From Bolinopsis microptera (lineage: Eukaryota > Ctenophora > Tentaculata > Lobata > Bolinopsidae): a DNA stretch of 64,000 nt. This document shows positions 37,401 through 48,233 of this stretch, one piece after another (position 1 is the first letter of the stretch; every line of letters begins with the position of its first letter). The DNA lies in contig NC_087075.1 of NCBI RefSeq assembly GCF_026151205.1, positions 9,348,303 through 9,412,302 on the forward strand. Direction: 5' to 3'. Both the position numbers and the translations under genes were made by a program. Under the pieces are notes generated by a model. It was not told the origin of the DNA. It made no database searches and worked only from the letters and a program-made list of their open reading frames with translations.

Positions 37401-39030
37401 GCTGGACACACCCCTGCACCTGCTCCGTAAGTAATGTTGAGAGGGGGGGGGGGGCTGGTCACACCCCTGCACCTGCTCCGTAAGTAATGTTGAGAGGGGG
37501 GCTGGACACGCCCCTGCACCTGCTCCGTAAGTAATGTTGAGAGGGGGAGGCTGGACACACCCCTGCACCTGCTCCGTAAGTAATGTTGAGAGGGGGAGGC
37601 TGGACACACCCCTGCACCTGCTCCGTAAGTAATGTTGAGAGGGGGGCTGGACACGCCCCTGCACCTGCTCCGTAAGTAATGTTGAGAGGGGGAGGCTGGA
37701 CACACCCCTGCACCTGCTCCGTAAGTAATGTTGAGAGGGGGAGGCTGGACACACCCCTGCACCTGCTCCGTAAGTAATGTTGGGGGGGGGGGGGCTGGAC
37801 ACACCCCTGCACCTGTTATGTAAATAATGTTGAGAGGGGGGCTGGACACACCCCTGCACCTGCTCCGTAAGTAATGTTGAGAGGGGGAGGCTGGACACAC
37901 CCCTGCACCAGCTCCGTAAGTAATGTTGAGAGGGGGAGGCTGGACACACCCCTGCACCTGCTCCGTAAGTAATGTTGAGAGGGGGGGGCTGGACACACCC
38001 CTTCACCTGTTCCGTAAGTAATGTTGAGAGGGGGGGCTGGAGTCTGGACACACCCCTGCACCTGCTCCGTAAGTAATCATATCGGCAAGGTAACCATGGT
38101 AACCATGGTAACCATCGCATAAAAAAGTAAAGTCTGAGGTCAAATAACAAGTGCCACCCTTCAATAATTATCTTTTCAGCTCTTATGGGACGTATGAAAG
38201 CAATGCTGGCATCGAGATGCAAACCAAGGTAATTTCATTCGAATACCATTTCAGTCACTTTTAAAGTATTAACCCTTCAAAATATTGCGACAATATGAAT
38301 CTGCCGCTAGTATAATAATAATATAAAATTAATAGTATAATAATACTACTACTATTATATAATACTGGGGATAATTCCATATTTAAGTGAATCACATTTA
38401 GTTTGCTTTGTCCAAACATAATAAACATTAAACTTGCTCCTAATTTACCATAGTTGAGCACTTTGAAACAAATGAAAGGCACAATAATTTGTAAAAAGTT
38501 AATCGTAAAATTTCTCAAGAGACGACACGAAAAGAAATGCCTGAAAATAATCAGTTCACAAACATGAACTCCTATTATCCACTAGATTGCCCCAATTGAC
38601 ACCACACAAGTACGACTCTCAGAATTGGCGCAGTCAGGTGAAGTGACTCCACCTCTAACTCCCACCTCCATGCAGAAACACCTTATAAAGAAGTACCAGG
38701 AGAAACAGGTGAGTTGCGATTGAGGAAACCTAATCAAATTCTTCATTCGACATCAATTTCACTGACAAGAAACACAAGTTGCCTCGCTGTGCTCGCTTTT
38801 TGATTAAGTTTTTAAGGTTCAATATTTGAAACATAAAATTATTTATTTGCACTCCGTAGACAATGGGTTTTTAACGATTCTATTTTGAATTTTGAACATC
38901 ATTTGTGCAGGTTGAAGAAGCTACCCGAGGATCAGGCGATGAACCGCTGACAGCGACAAACTCTGAAATATTCCCTGACGACTTTGCCGACTGCGTGGAA
39001 GAAGAGGAAATTTTCCAAATTAATCCGTAA
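34450..39030 (+). CDS. Predicted single-pass type I membrane protein, family unknown (10 exons)
   Basis: Exons: 34450-34493, 34815-34994, 35213-35294, 35603-35761, 35948-36037, 36280-36378, 36870-36982, 38180-38228, 38586-38708, 38911-39030. They total 1059 nt, giving 352 aa, and every junction is in phase with GT-AG sites. The start gives a signal peptide (MIRHKACLTVVLLYC). The lumenal or extracellular part (about 16-174) is Lys/Glu-rich with potential N-glycosylation sites (NNT, NSS) and an alpha/beta-looking stretch including VKIQFYVTLPPEGRVLG. One membrane helix (TLAIIAFVMGWVCLAALIVI, about 175-200) is split by the exon 5/6 intron. The cytoplasmic tail (about 201-352) is charged and Pro/Thr-rich (TPPLTPTS) and ends acidic, EEEEIFQINP. 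I do not recognise the family; the ectodomain is SEA-like only in general size and position. An AATAAA at 39166-39171 may be the poly(A) signal. Confidence 0.8.
34705..34775. repeat. Dispersed motif shared with 43788-43850
   Basis: About 65 bp beginning TACCAAGACG and containing TCGTCGACGGT and AACAAATAT. It aligns with 43788-43850, in an intron of the receptor gene. Probably remnants of one repeat family, boundaries unknown. Confidence 0.5.
35295..35393. repeat. AAAAGTAACC minisatellite abutting exon 3 donor
   Basis: About eight units of a 10-bp AAAAGTAACC repeat start immediately at the splice donor of exon 3 of the membrane-protein gene (aag|gtaactaaaagt, donor at 35295). Same arrangement as at KATNAL2 exon 6. 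Confidence 0.85.
36953..38075 (+). repeat. 49-bp minisatellite carrying exon 7 end plus its 5' splice site (23 donor copies)
   Basis: The last 26-30 nt of exon 7 and the first about 20 nt of the intron form a unit of about 49 bp that repeats through to 38075. Donor-like sites lie at 36983, 37032, 37085, 37132, 37183, 37232, 37281, 37329, 37375, 37427, 37480, 37527, 37575, 37625, 37672, 37721, 37770, 37820, 37867, 37916, 37965, 38013 and 38069. Twenty read GTAAGT and three GTAAAT. Units vary in the length of the G run and as CTGCTCC/CTGTTAT/CTATTCC. If the first donor is skipped, the reading frame meets TAA at once (CCG TAA), so only the first site gives the full protein. Long minus-strand open frames across the array are repeat artefacts. 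Confidence 0.92.
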
Positions 39031-39165
39031 TATATTATTTGATAAATGAATTTACCATTAAATGAAACATCATTGAATCAATTCAATTTGTCCTACATAT
39101 TGCGTGATGAATAATTACATTAGTATTTTATTATGGTCGCTAAAGTAATTACATCTGGTGGTGAT

Positions 39166-39171
39166 AATAAA
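39166..39171 (+). terminator. Candidate poly(A) signal AATAAA
   Basis: Canonical hexamer about 136 nt after the TAA stop of the membrane-protein gene and the first good match downstream. Confidence 0.4.
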
Positions 39172-40219
39172 CCTTGTTCGTATCAATCCAAAGTTAACTA
39201 AAGTTGAATTAGAGACAGAAAAGTTGGGATTTATTGGCAGAATTTTCATAAATTAAATTAATTGACCGATTGAGTTGATAAGGGAGTTAAAGTTGTCCGA
39301 CGCGAATCTACTGCCGAGCAACGATCAATTTATTTTTGTGTTTTACTTTAAATATAAATTGTATGCAAAATTTAGATTCTTTGATTTCATTTGTGTATAA
39401 TTCAAGGTGTTTATGTTAATTTATCAATTGTAATTGTGACTGAAATTTTAATGACGTTTTAAAGATTACAATCTTGTATCAGTTTTTAAAGTCACTAAAA
39501 TATGTCGAATTTGCATTTATCACTTAAGTAAACATTTTCAGTTACTAAAATGGCATGACTGTTGACTGACTACCAATAATAAAATATACAGTGGCCATTC
39601 TGTAAGGTTGCTAGCTTAGGCCTTCCACTGTTTATAGAATATTCTGGAACTTTCTAGAATAATTCGTCACGATTCAAAGCCATTCAGATTGGTGGAACCA
39701 TAAAGAATCGCTATATTTTAAATCTAAGGTAGAAGCTGATAATTTTGCACCCTATTTGGTATAATTTCGATCTCATCAAAAAATCGATCTTCCAAGCAAT
39801 CAACTGCTTGCTCAATTTAGTAACGAACAAAAAGGTATGTCAAATATCTGTTGTCAAACCAAATACAGACAAACGTTAACAAAGGTAACAAACGTAAATC
39901 GTTGTGCACAATATGCGTCTTTTGGTAACTTACTAACTGTAGCTTCAATTCAGCCTAATGCAGTGGTCACTCTCATTTTGAAATTTTGTTGTGGCTAGGT
40001 TGTAGTTTTTTCAAAGTCATCCCAATTTTTGGTGAGAGAACGAGTATAATTTAGAAGGCTGTGTGTTTCAGCTATGATGCGAAAGGACAGAAATTAGAAA
40101 TTTCTTACATTTCTGATTCCTAATTTTCTAAATTCTAATTTCTAATTACATGATGACAAAGTCTCGCCAAACACTGAACGGTAAGCTAAAGGAAAATTAA
40201 ATACTGTTAGAATCGAAAG
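39172..40219. other. Gene-free AT-rich stretch
   Basis: Nothing recognisable as gene or RNA. Ends at the TA target site of the first 570-bp MITE. Confidence 0.4.
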
Positions 40220-40221
40220 TA

Positions 40222-40791
40222 CCTTACAAGACGTTTTCATAACGTACGAAATGCGACGGTTTTCCCGAAATTTCGCCATATTTTCGGACCGCCAAAATTT
40301 CGGTCGTCGTAATAGAATCCGTCGCATTATTTTTAGCTTATTCCAATAATTGTGGCTTCATCGATTCAAAAGTTAGTGATATGATGGTGGGACAAATAAA
40401 CACAATATTCCATGATGAATTTAATGTCAAGTAATACGTTTTAAATTTACAATAAATTACATTTATGTGCTAGCATAAACGTCTTATAAGAGACTAAGTC
40501 AAGATAAACAATTTAATACTAAACTCAATAAGTGAAACTGAAAGAGTCGAGCCGGACCCCTTAGAGGAAGATGAAGAAATCGATTTATAAGTTTCATTTT
40601 GTTTCAACATGATTTTACCGATTTTTAGAAAATTCTGAATTTCCTTTGTGTCAGAAAACAAAATGATGAAAAATACCCTTATTTTCTGTGACGTCCGAAA
40701 TGTGACGGTTTTTGTTCAATTTCGCCATATTTTCGGACCGCCAAAATTTCGGTCGTCGCAAATTGGTCCGCCACAAAAATGTCTTGTAAGG
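40222..40791 (+). mobile_element. 570-bp TA-flanked MITE, copy 1
   Basis: The terminal inverted repeat begins CCTTACAAGAC. TA dinucleotides flank both ends (40220-40221, 40792-40793), as for Tc1/mariner-type MITEs. Each half contains the same 40-bp block (AATTTCGCCATATTTTCGGA followed by CCGCCAAAATTTCGGTCGTC) in direct orientation near the two ends. No coding capacity. Confidence 0.88.
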
Positions 40792-40793
40792 TA

Positions 40794-41698
40794 TAAAGCA
40801 CAGAGAGCTTTTAGATAAATTCAAAATTTATGAACAGGGAAGTCTTTAATTAAAATATTTCAGGTAAATAATCTCTACTATAATTCAAAGAATTGTTTTT
40901 GTTGTCTGTATGTACGACCGCCCACGTGCAATAAATGAAAAATAGGAATTTAGGTAACAACCAAAACCTTCCATAGCAACGGTGTTTTAATGCACACATG
41001 CACGTGCAAAGATTGTTTTAACGTCATTTTTATCGGTTTTGTGGTAATTACGTTGTGTTGAAAGTGTTCTATGTTTAAATCGTCTGTATCTTCGGTTGGG
41101 ATGGATATTTTTTGATGCAATTAAAACTTTCTTTCAAAGAATACTATTAGCTTCGTCCCTGTTACCACGGGCTTTCTAGTACTATAATAAAAGTAGGATG
41201 ACAGCGAGCGTTTGAGGAATCACTCAGATTGGAAAATTATATTTGACCGGCTTTACAGCTGACACTCAAATATGTTGTAATATGGTATTTTGAGATATCT
41301 TTTAGGATATTTTAGTTTTAGTATGGAGTACATGTAATGTATGTATATCCGGAGAGCGGAAGTGAAGAGCTCACTTTTGGTTTGCACCTTCATCTTTAAT
41401 TTTAAGGGATCCTTTTGACTATTGCCAGCTTTGTTGAGTACTATACTGAGCGATAGACACGTAGTGTGTCTATATTCAAGTCAATCGGATATCGCAACAA
41501 AAATGTTTTTATCTGTTGACGTTCACTTCGTATTACTTTTTTATTTAATAGTTTCTCCCGTTTATTTACTCGTTTCATTTCTATCATACGATACACCCTG
41601 CCGTTCGTGTTACGTGACTATAGCTTGACTAGCATACACTATACCCTAGAAACTCGGTTTTCTATAAATACAATATTGGAACTCTTTGAAATTTAATT
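40794..41698. other. Unique spacer between the paired MITEs
   Basis: About 900 bp with no recognisable gene. The open frame at 41422-41628 (68 codons) is hydrophobic but unsupported by any motif or splice context. Confidence 0.4.
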
Positions 41699-41700
41699 TA

Positions 41701-42270
41701 CCTTACAAGACATTTTTGTGGCGGACCAATTTGCGACGACCGAAATTTTGGCGGTCCGAAAATATGGCGAAATTGAACAAAAACCGTCACATTTCGGACG
41801 TCACAGAAAATAAGGGTATTTTTCATCATTTTGTTTTCTGACACAAAGGAAATTCAGAATTTTCTAAAAATCGGTAAAATCATGTTGAAACAAAATGAAA
41901 CTTATAAATCGATTTCTTCATCTTCCTCTAAGGGGTCCGGCTCGACTCTTTCAGTTTCACTTATTGAGTTTAGTATTAAATTGTTTATCTTGACTTAGTC
42001 TCTTATAAGACGTTTATGCTAGCACATAAATGTAATTTATTGTAAATTTAAAACGTATTACTTGACATTAAATTCATCATGGAATATTGTGTTTATTTGT
42101 CCCACCATCATATCACTAACTTTTGAATCGATGAAGCCACAATTATTGGAATAAGCTAAAAATAATGCGACGGATTCTATTACGACGACCGAAATTTTGG
42201 CGGTCCGAAAATATGGCGAAATTTCGGGAAAACCGTCGCATTTCGTACGTTATGAAAACGTCTTGTAAGG
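41701..42270 (-). mobile_element. 570-bp TA-flanked MITE, copy 2 (inverted)
   Basis: Reverse complement of 40222-40791, also exactly 570 bp, with the same CCTTACAAGAC termini and TA on both sides (41699-41700, 42271-42272). Near identity over the whole length indicates recent movement. Confidence 0.88.
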
Positions 42271-42518
42271 TATGTTCGATTAATTTTTCATTATGTAACC
42301 AATATTGGACAATATGTTTGCACATTTTTAAACAATGGAACACGACTTATATGATCAATAGTAACATGACCTATCAAATAACGGAGTAGTTCGCTGTTTA
42401 TTAGTCTCATGATTGAAGTACTGATATCTGGATATTATCCGGTTGGAAGAGACAAGGACAAGTGAAACAAGGAAGTTAGGAGTATAATGAGCAGCCAACG
42501 CATTATCCTGATAATGCG

Positions 42519-42723
42519 TTGGCTGCTCATTATTCAGAGTTTCACGATAACATAGAACCAGATATTTCCTTCGATATTTTAGAAATTAACTTATATAGCA
42601 CCATTAAACGTAAAGTGACAGAAGCTTACTACATTAATTTATTTAAACCTAGTATCAATAACAAAGAAGAGTGCGAGAAGCTTAAGGGATTTCTTTTACA
42701 ACATATTCAAAGACAAATTTAAA
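42519..42723 (+). pseudogene. GIY-YIG endonuclease C-terminal fragment (Penelope-like)
   Basis: About 67 codons encoding HYSEFHDN, ISFDILEINLYS, KRKVTEAYYINLFKPSINN and KEECEKLKGF. The pattern K-x(2)-EAYYI...L-KPS-(I/L)-N is the C-terminal part of GIY-YIG nucleases fused to Penelope-like reverse transcriptases, which cut the target for integration. The GIY and YIG strands and the reverse transcriptase are missing, so this is a 3' remnant. Confidence 0.6.
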
Positions 42724-42918
42724 CAAATAGCACACGACCCTGCTGTTCAGTAGATATTATGTACTTGGACAGAGTGTAAAACGTGTGTACATCACTATTT
42801 TCAATGTAATGTACAATACCATTTGATGTAACCTGTATTCAGTGTGTGTAATTTTAATTTAGCATTTTAACTAGTATAGAAGCATTTATTATATACTAAC
42901 ATTTATAACAATTTTAGC

Positions 42919-42942
42919 CTGAAGATGGCGTTGACGCCGAAA
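42919..42942 (+). ncRNA. Hammerhead-like core in Penelope-like 3' region (weak)
   Basis: CTGAAGA, a 4-bp stem GGCG/CGCC with loop TTGA, then GAAA matches the hammerhead core order CUGANGA-stem II-GAAA. One extra U sits before stem II, and stems I and III were not confirmed. Hammerhead motifs are known in Penelope-like element ends. Treat as a resemblance, not a ribozyme call. Confidence 0.25.
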
Positions 42943-43140
42943 ATTTGCCCTTACTCCTAACTTCCTTGTTTCACTTGTCCTTGTCTCTTCCAACCGGATA
43001 ATATCCAGATATCAGTAACATGACCTGTCACACTGTTACCCATTATTTAGTATATTGATATGATTCACATAACGATCTGATTTTTAATGCCAACAAACTA
43101 CAGACTGATATTAAAAGCAACCACTGAGATCAGAAAGATA

Positions 43141-46100
43141 ATGTTTTTCTTGGTAAACCTCCTATCGATCATTTCATCTGTATGTGGTAAGTTTCGGTTG
43201 TAAACGAATGTGTTAAAAATTGTTTGGAGGATCATTGCAACTTTCATTTTCCGATTATGCTACTGACAATTAATCTGGTTGAATCATTCCTGCCATATTA
43301 ACAGCCAAGTTGTTTAAAATGTGGTGTTACTTATTAACGCTAATTATTAATGCTTTCAAAAAAAGTTACAACGAATTCTTCATGTAGTGCATCCTGGGTT
43401 TGGACAGGATATGCCGGATGCCTGTTTAAAATATTTCCAACAATTACATAATTATCAATAAATGTAATAGAATTGTAGTAATTAGTTTAAAACTTATACT
43501 ATAAATACTAACCCTCAAATGATATTGACGAACCAACGGTGTTCAGGTGGGGAATGTTGGGATGCCATTGATAGAGCAAACAGAGGAGCAGGATACGACG
43601 GGACTCAATCGATAACAAGAGGAGGTTACACATGTCAGAATTGGTATTCAAAAGATCCTCAGATAATGTCTGAGATATCAGCCATGACTGAAAGGTGAAA
43701 TAAGGCAATTGTCCCTGTTTTTTTTGTGATTTTCGAAAAAAACAATATCAAGTATTTTAACTTCTCGCCAATCTTTGTAGGTTTATAACATACCAAGACG
43801 TGTGCCGAGTTAAAATCGTCGACGGTTAATAATCGAAACAAATATTTCACGTATAATGTATAATGTATAATGTATAATGTATAACGTATAATGTATAATG
43901 TATAATGTATAATGTATAATGTATAATGTATAATGTATAATGTATAATGTATAATGTATAATGTATAATGTATAATGTATAATGCATAATGTATAACGTA
44001 TAATGTATAATGTACAATGTATAGTGTATAATGTATAATGTATAATCTCTGGCTATACAGGCATGGTATAAGTTTATCGGATAATGTATAATCTCTGACT
44101 ATATAACAGGTATGGTATTTGGAATCACAACTATTGTCGGAATCCAGAGAGGGAGTTTAGCTTTGTTTGGTGCTATACAACGGACCCCGGAGTGAGATGG
44201 GACTGGTGTGACGTACCCACATGTCGTGAGTTCACATTTTTAGCATTCAGTCACTTTCAGTTAATATTTACAAAATTCAAGTCATGATGCTAATACACGT
44301 ATCATAATGTCGTCAGATAGTACAGGGTGGGCCAAACGTCAGTACCCATACGTTGCAGCCTTTATAAATTATAGCTCAGTCACTGAGTGCCTAATTGAAT
44401 TAATTCTTTCTGGTATGACTTAGTACCACCACTGGTTCAAAGAATTTGTCAAGGTTCATTTTCGCATTATTTGATAGTTTGGATAGTCGGATCGAGCTAA
44501 ATTTTATTGAATTGTGTTTCATGGCCATTCGAATTACGTTTGTCCTGAGAAATTAGAGTTGTACCTTCTCAGATGACCGAGATACGAAGCATAACGAGTT
44601 TATTCATTACGTGTGATCAGGTGATTGGCTTACCTAATCACGTGATAAGGTAACCCTGTTAATCACCCCGTACATTATGGGAATCGTTAAGGCTGCCCAA
44701 TTAAGGTGCCGTGTTACGGTGTCACATAATCACCCAGTAAATTTTGTTAACGAGATACACAAAATGCTTTTGCCTCATTTTTTCAGATCAGATGCAACAT
44801 TTAATAATCTACCGTTTCTGAAAAAAATAGGCGTCCAGTGTGTCCAGAGAGAAAAATATAGGTGTTTTAATATTGAATGGGCGTGGTCCAAAATATTCGA
44901 ATTTTCAAATTTTGGCGATGGAATCCTCGAACAAGTAGATACAGTATGCCATCTGCAAACTCTCAAATATAAAACACACCGGAGATATAAGACCCAACCT
45001 ATGGGTACTGACTTTTGGCCCACCCTGTATAATACTATAATAGGGGCGGCGTTTGTGTCACCTGAAAATTTCACGATTACCCCAGTTTTTCATTTGAATT
45101 TGTGTATATACATTACTATTATAGTTAGCGATCAGAGCCAATAAAACGTACGCGAGTGATATCAACTGTCGGTCATATCAACCTTTACAATCATGATATC
45201 CTCAAATTATGTGATATGTAGTACTATTATAGTAGTGTTGAAAGTATTTAAAAAAATATATCATATATATATATGATATATATTTTTCGAACTTTATATA
45301 TATATAAAGATCGAGCACTCAGTAATCATGAATTACAAACTCTTTACGTGTGTATTCTGAATCCCCCTCCCTAACCCGCCTCCCCAATTCCCACCCCTGT
45401 AATCTGTATGTTCATTACAAATTTTAGGGATTACTACAGAATGGAAGTTTGATAAAGCAAAACTGGTTAACAAAACTTCAATAACCAAATCAGTAATAGA
45501 ATCTTCAAGTAGAGGCCTACTCTTGATTACCTGGATTGGAACAAATGGGAAGAGCATAACTGGTCGAGTGTGTCCTAACAATTTTAACTTACAGACTACT
45601 AACACCTTTTGTCGTTATTTTGGAAATAAAGGAGGAAATTGGGATAGTCTTAAGCCTGAACCAAAAGCTCAACTGTAAGTCTAGATTGCGTAACTTTCAT
45701 TGAAAAAACCTTACATTTTTCAATGAAAGTTTTTTTATTAAGTTAATAAAACTATTTAAGTTTTAACCAAAAAAAGGTACAATATTTCGAAACCTGAAAC
45801 GTTAACTTCTACCACTATCAAAATATAAAAAAGACGCTTTTATGCAACTTGCTACTAAAATTTTCCATTTGATTTAGTGCATGGAAGGAGGTAAACGAAA
45901 AGCCGATTTTCGTCATAAACGATGTCAGTTTTACGAAGAAAGATGAAATGAAGGCCGGGATGATTGAAGTGGAATGTGATTCCAATGATCATGGTGTCAC
46001 TCTCCAATGTGATGAAAATTCAGGTTATTGTAATACATTAAAAGACATACTTTATGGGACCTTATTTGGACGGATAAGTGGACAGACATAACTTTGGGCA

Positions 46101-48198
46101 AAACATAATTGTACTATTATAAAAGCAACAAATTTCTTTGGACATAATTTTTTGTTCGTGGTTTGGTTCGTCAAAAATGTATTTGGTCGAAAAAAAATTC
46201 CAGCTTCAAATTCAATATATTATATTGAATTTGAAGCTGGAATTATATTTTTGACGAACCAAACCACGAACGAAAAATGTTGACGTATATACACATTCAT
46301 TTACATTTCAAATACTCGTTAAAATTAATCTTTGTCGAACCCAAATTGAACCACGCAATGCTTAAACAATCTACACTCTTAATAAAGCAAGTCGTTATTC
46401 TGTAATTTTTCAAATCATTAATACCAAATCGATAGATATATGGAGTCCTGTGGTCCGCGGTGTGCGAATACTTGCAGGTCTGGATGGTTCCTATCTACAC
46501 ATAAAAACGGACAGTATTGTGGGAAGTGGAGACACGTCGGTGATATGGTTTTATGAAGGAGAATCTCAGATAGGTGGTTTCAGCATCTTCTTCTCCGAAA
46601 ATATTATATTATACATGTTGGCATTCTGCCAAGACCGTGCCTACAAACCTTTTGCCACAACCTTACCAACAGAACAAGACAAAGAGTGGGTTATCGAGAA
46701 ACGCGGTCCTAGGACAAATGTGTATTGTAACGGAAGACAGGTTCTCAGTGTAACAGCTTCTGTTGAAACGTGTGATAATACTTCATTTGAAATGGTCATG
46801 GGAAGAACCGTGAACCAAATAAAGATATCATCTAAGTGGGATGTAGCCTCAAACTTTATTTACATAGGTTAGATATTATTATGAGGCTGCTAAATTTAAT
46901 CTACCAAACAACACGAGGAATACAAATTATTCAAAAATTAAATGTCACTAACCTCTCAGATGAATCTAAGTACTGTATACTGTAATATTTTATGAAGGAG
47001 CATATATACTGTATTATTTAGATTCAACAACATTTAAAAACTATTATATAATCAATAATCATTTCAGAGCCTATTTGGGAAATAGAGAAAGTAGAATTTA
47101 TTCCTGACGACCTATCGACAAACGAAAAAAAAACAGAATACAATACCATGGGTGTCTTAATCGTTACTGCTAAAAACAAGCAAACAGGGACCAGACTAGG
47201 AGGCTTTGTATGTGCAGATACATATGACAGGAGGTCATCCAAATATTTCTGTCAACATTCTGGATATGCAAATGGGAATTGGGAAAATAATATTGATTAT
47301 ATTGATGACCAATACCATACGCGGTAAGAGTCATTCTAGATTAGATTCACTTTTATCTTTTAGAGATGTCGCCCATTTTTAGTTATCCCACGTTAGAATT
47401 AAGGGCTGAAGACGATTTACACAAGTATTTTGAAAACTCCTGCTAATAAAATCCTTTCGTATCACTTATATGTTTTAAATATCCCCCTCCCTAGAATTAA
47501 GGGGATTCCCTACTCATGTTCACATGCTCAATATTTTCTTATACTTTATCAATGCTTTATCAATACAATAGCAGCACTGGCAATAATAATTTTTTGAATC
47601 CTTAAATTGTTTAAATGAAGTTAAATTAAAAATTTTGTACTCAGCCCACAACTGTTCATTATTTCCGCAATTGGAAAACGAGGACTACAGCTAGAATTAA
47701 AGGTTGATATTACATGTGATGATGATGATAAGAGTATACATGATTGTCACATTACAGTTTATGACATGAGGCAAGATAATACTGTACATGATCCTTCATA
47801 CTTTCAGGATTATAGGCTCATATGTACAGGTATAATATTTATAAGTTTAATCGTTTGTTTGAAATTCTACGAAAGAAGACTCAAGAGTAGCTTATTTACA
47901 TAAAAAATTTCAGGATTTCAGGAATTGATAAAAACGTTTATCAAGGAGCAAATTTTCAAATACGAGTTGATATCGATTTATAAAAGTTAAAAATTTCAGT
48001 TTGGCTTCTCGTTTGATCATGACTCATAATTTGTTGGCATTTATGGTAACATTCCAAAAAGTTGAAAATCCTGGAACTGGTTTTTTGACAATTTTAGAGG
48101 GCTGTAAATTTTAATATCGAATTAAAATGTTTTCAAAGGCATATATCGACAATTTGTCCGGGCAATCCCTTCTAAATGTCTCAATAATAATCTCAGAG

Positions 48199-48233
<35 letters not shown>

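Larger units (their letters stand above)
42419..43017. mobile_element. Penelope-like element fragment with inverted 66-bp ends
   Basis: The two 66-bp ends (42419-42484 and 42952-43017) are reverse complements. Just inside the left end is a perfect 24-bp-arm palindrome (42484-42507 / 42510-42533). The interior encodes a GIY-YIG endonuclease C-terminus. The 13-bp word AGTAACATGACCT occurs on both sides (42360-42372 and 43014-43026), a possible target duplication. Inverted partial ends are known in Penelope-like elements. Confidence 0.6.

Noticed and set aside
37125-38222. Minus-strand open frame of 365 codons with VCPAP-type repeats
   Set aside because: It is the antisense of the 49-bp minisatellite; the unit lacks stops on that strand in all frames. 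Several overlapping frames show the same effect, and no start context or splice sites support it.
44677-45144. 155-codon frame as a mariner transposase
   Set aside because: No helix-turn-helix or DDE/D motif, and it runs beyond the MITE boundary at 45027.
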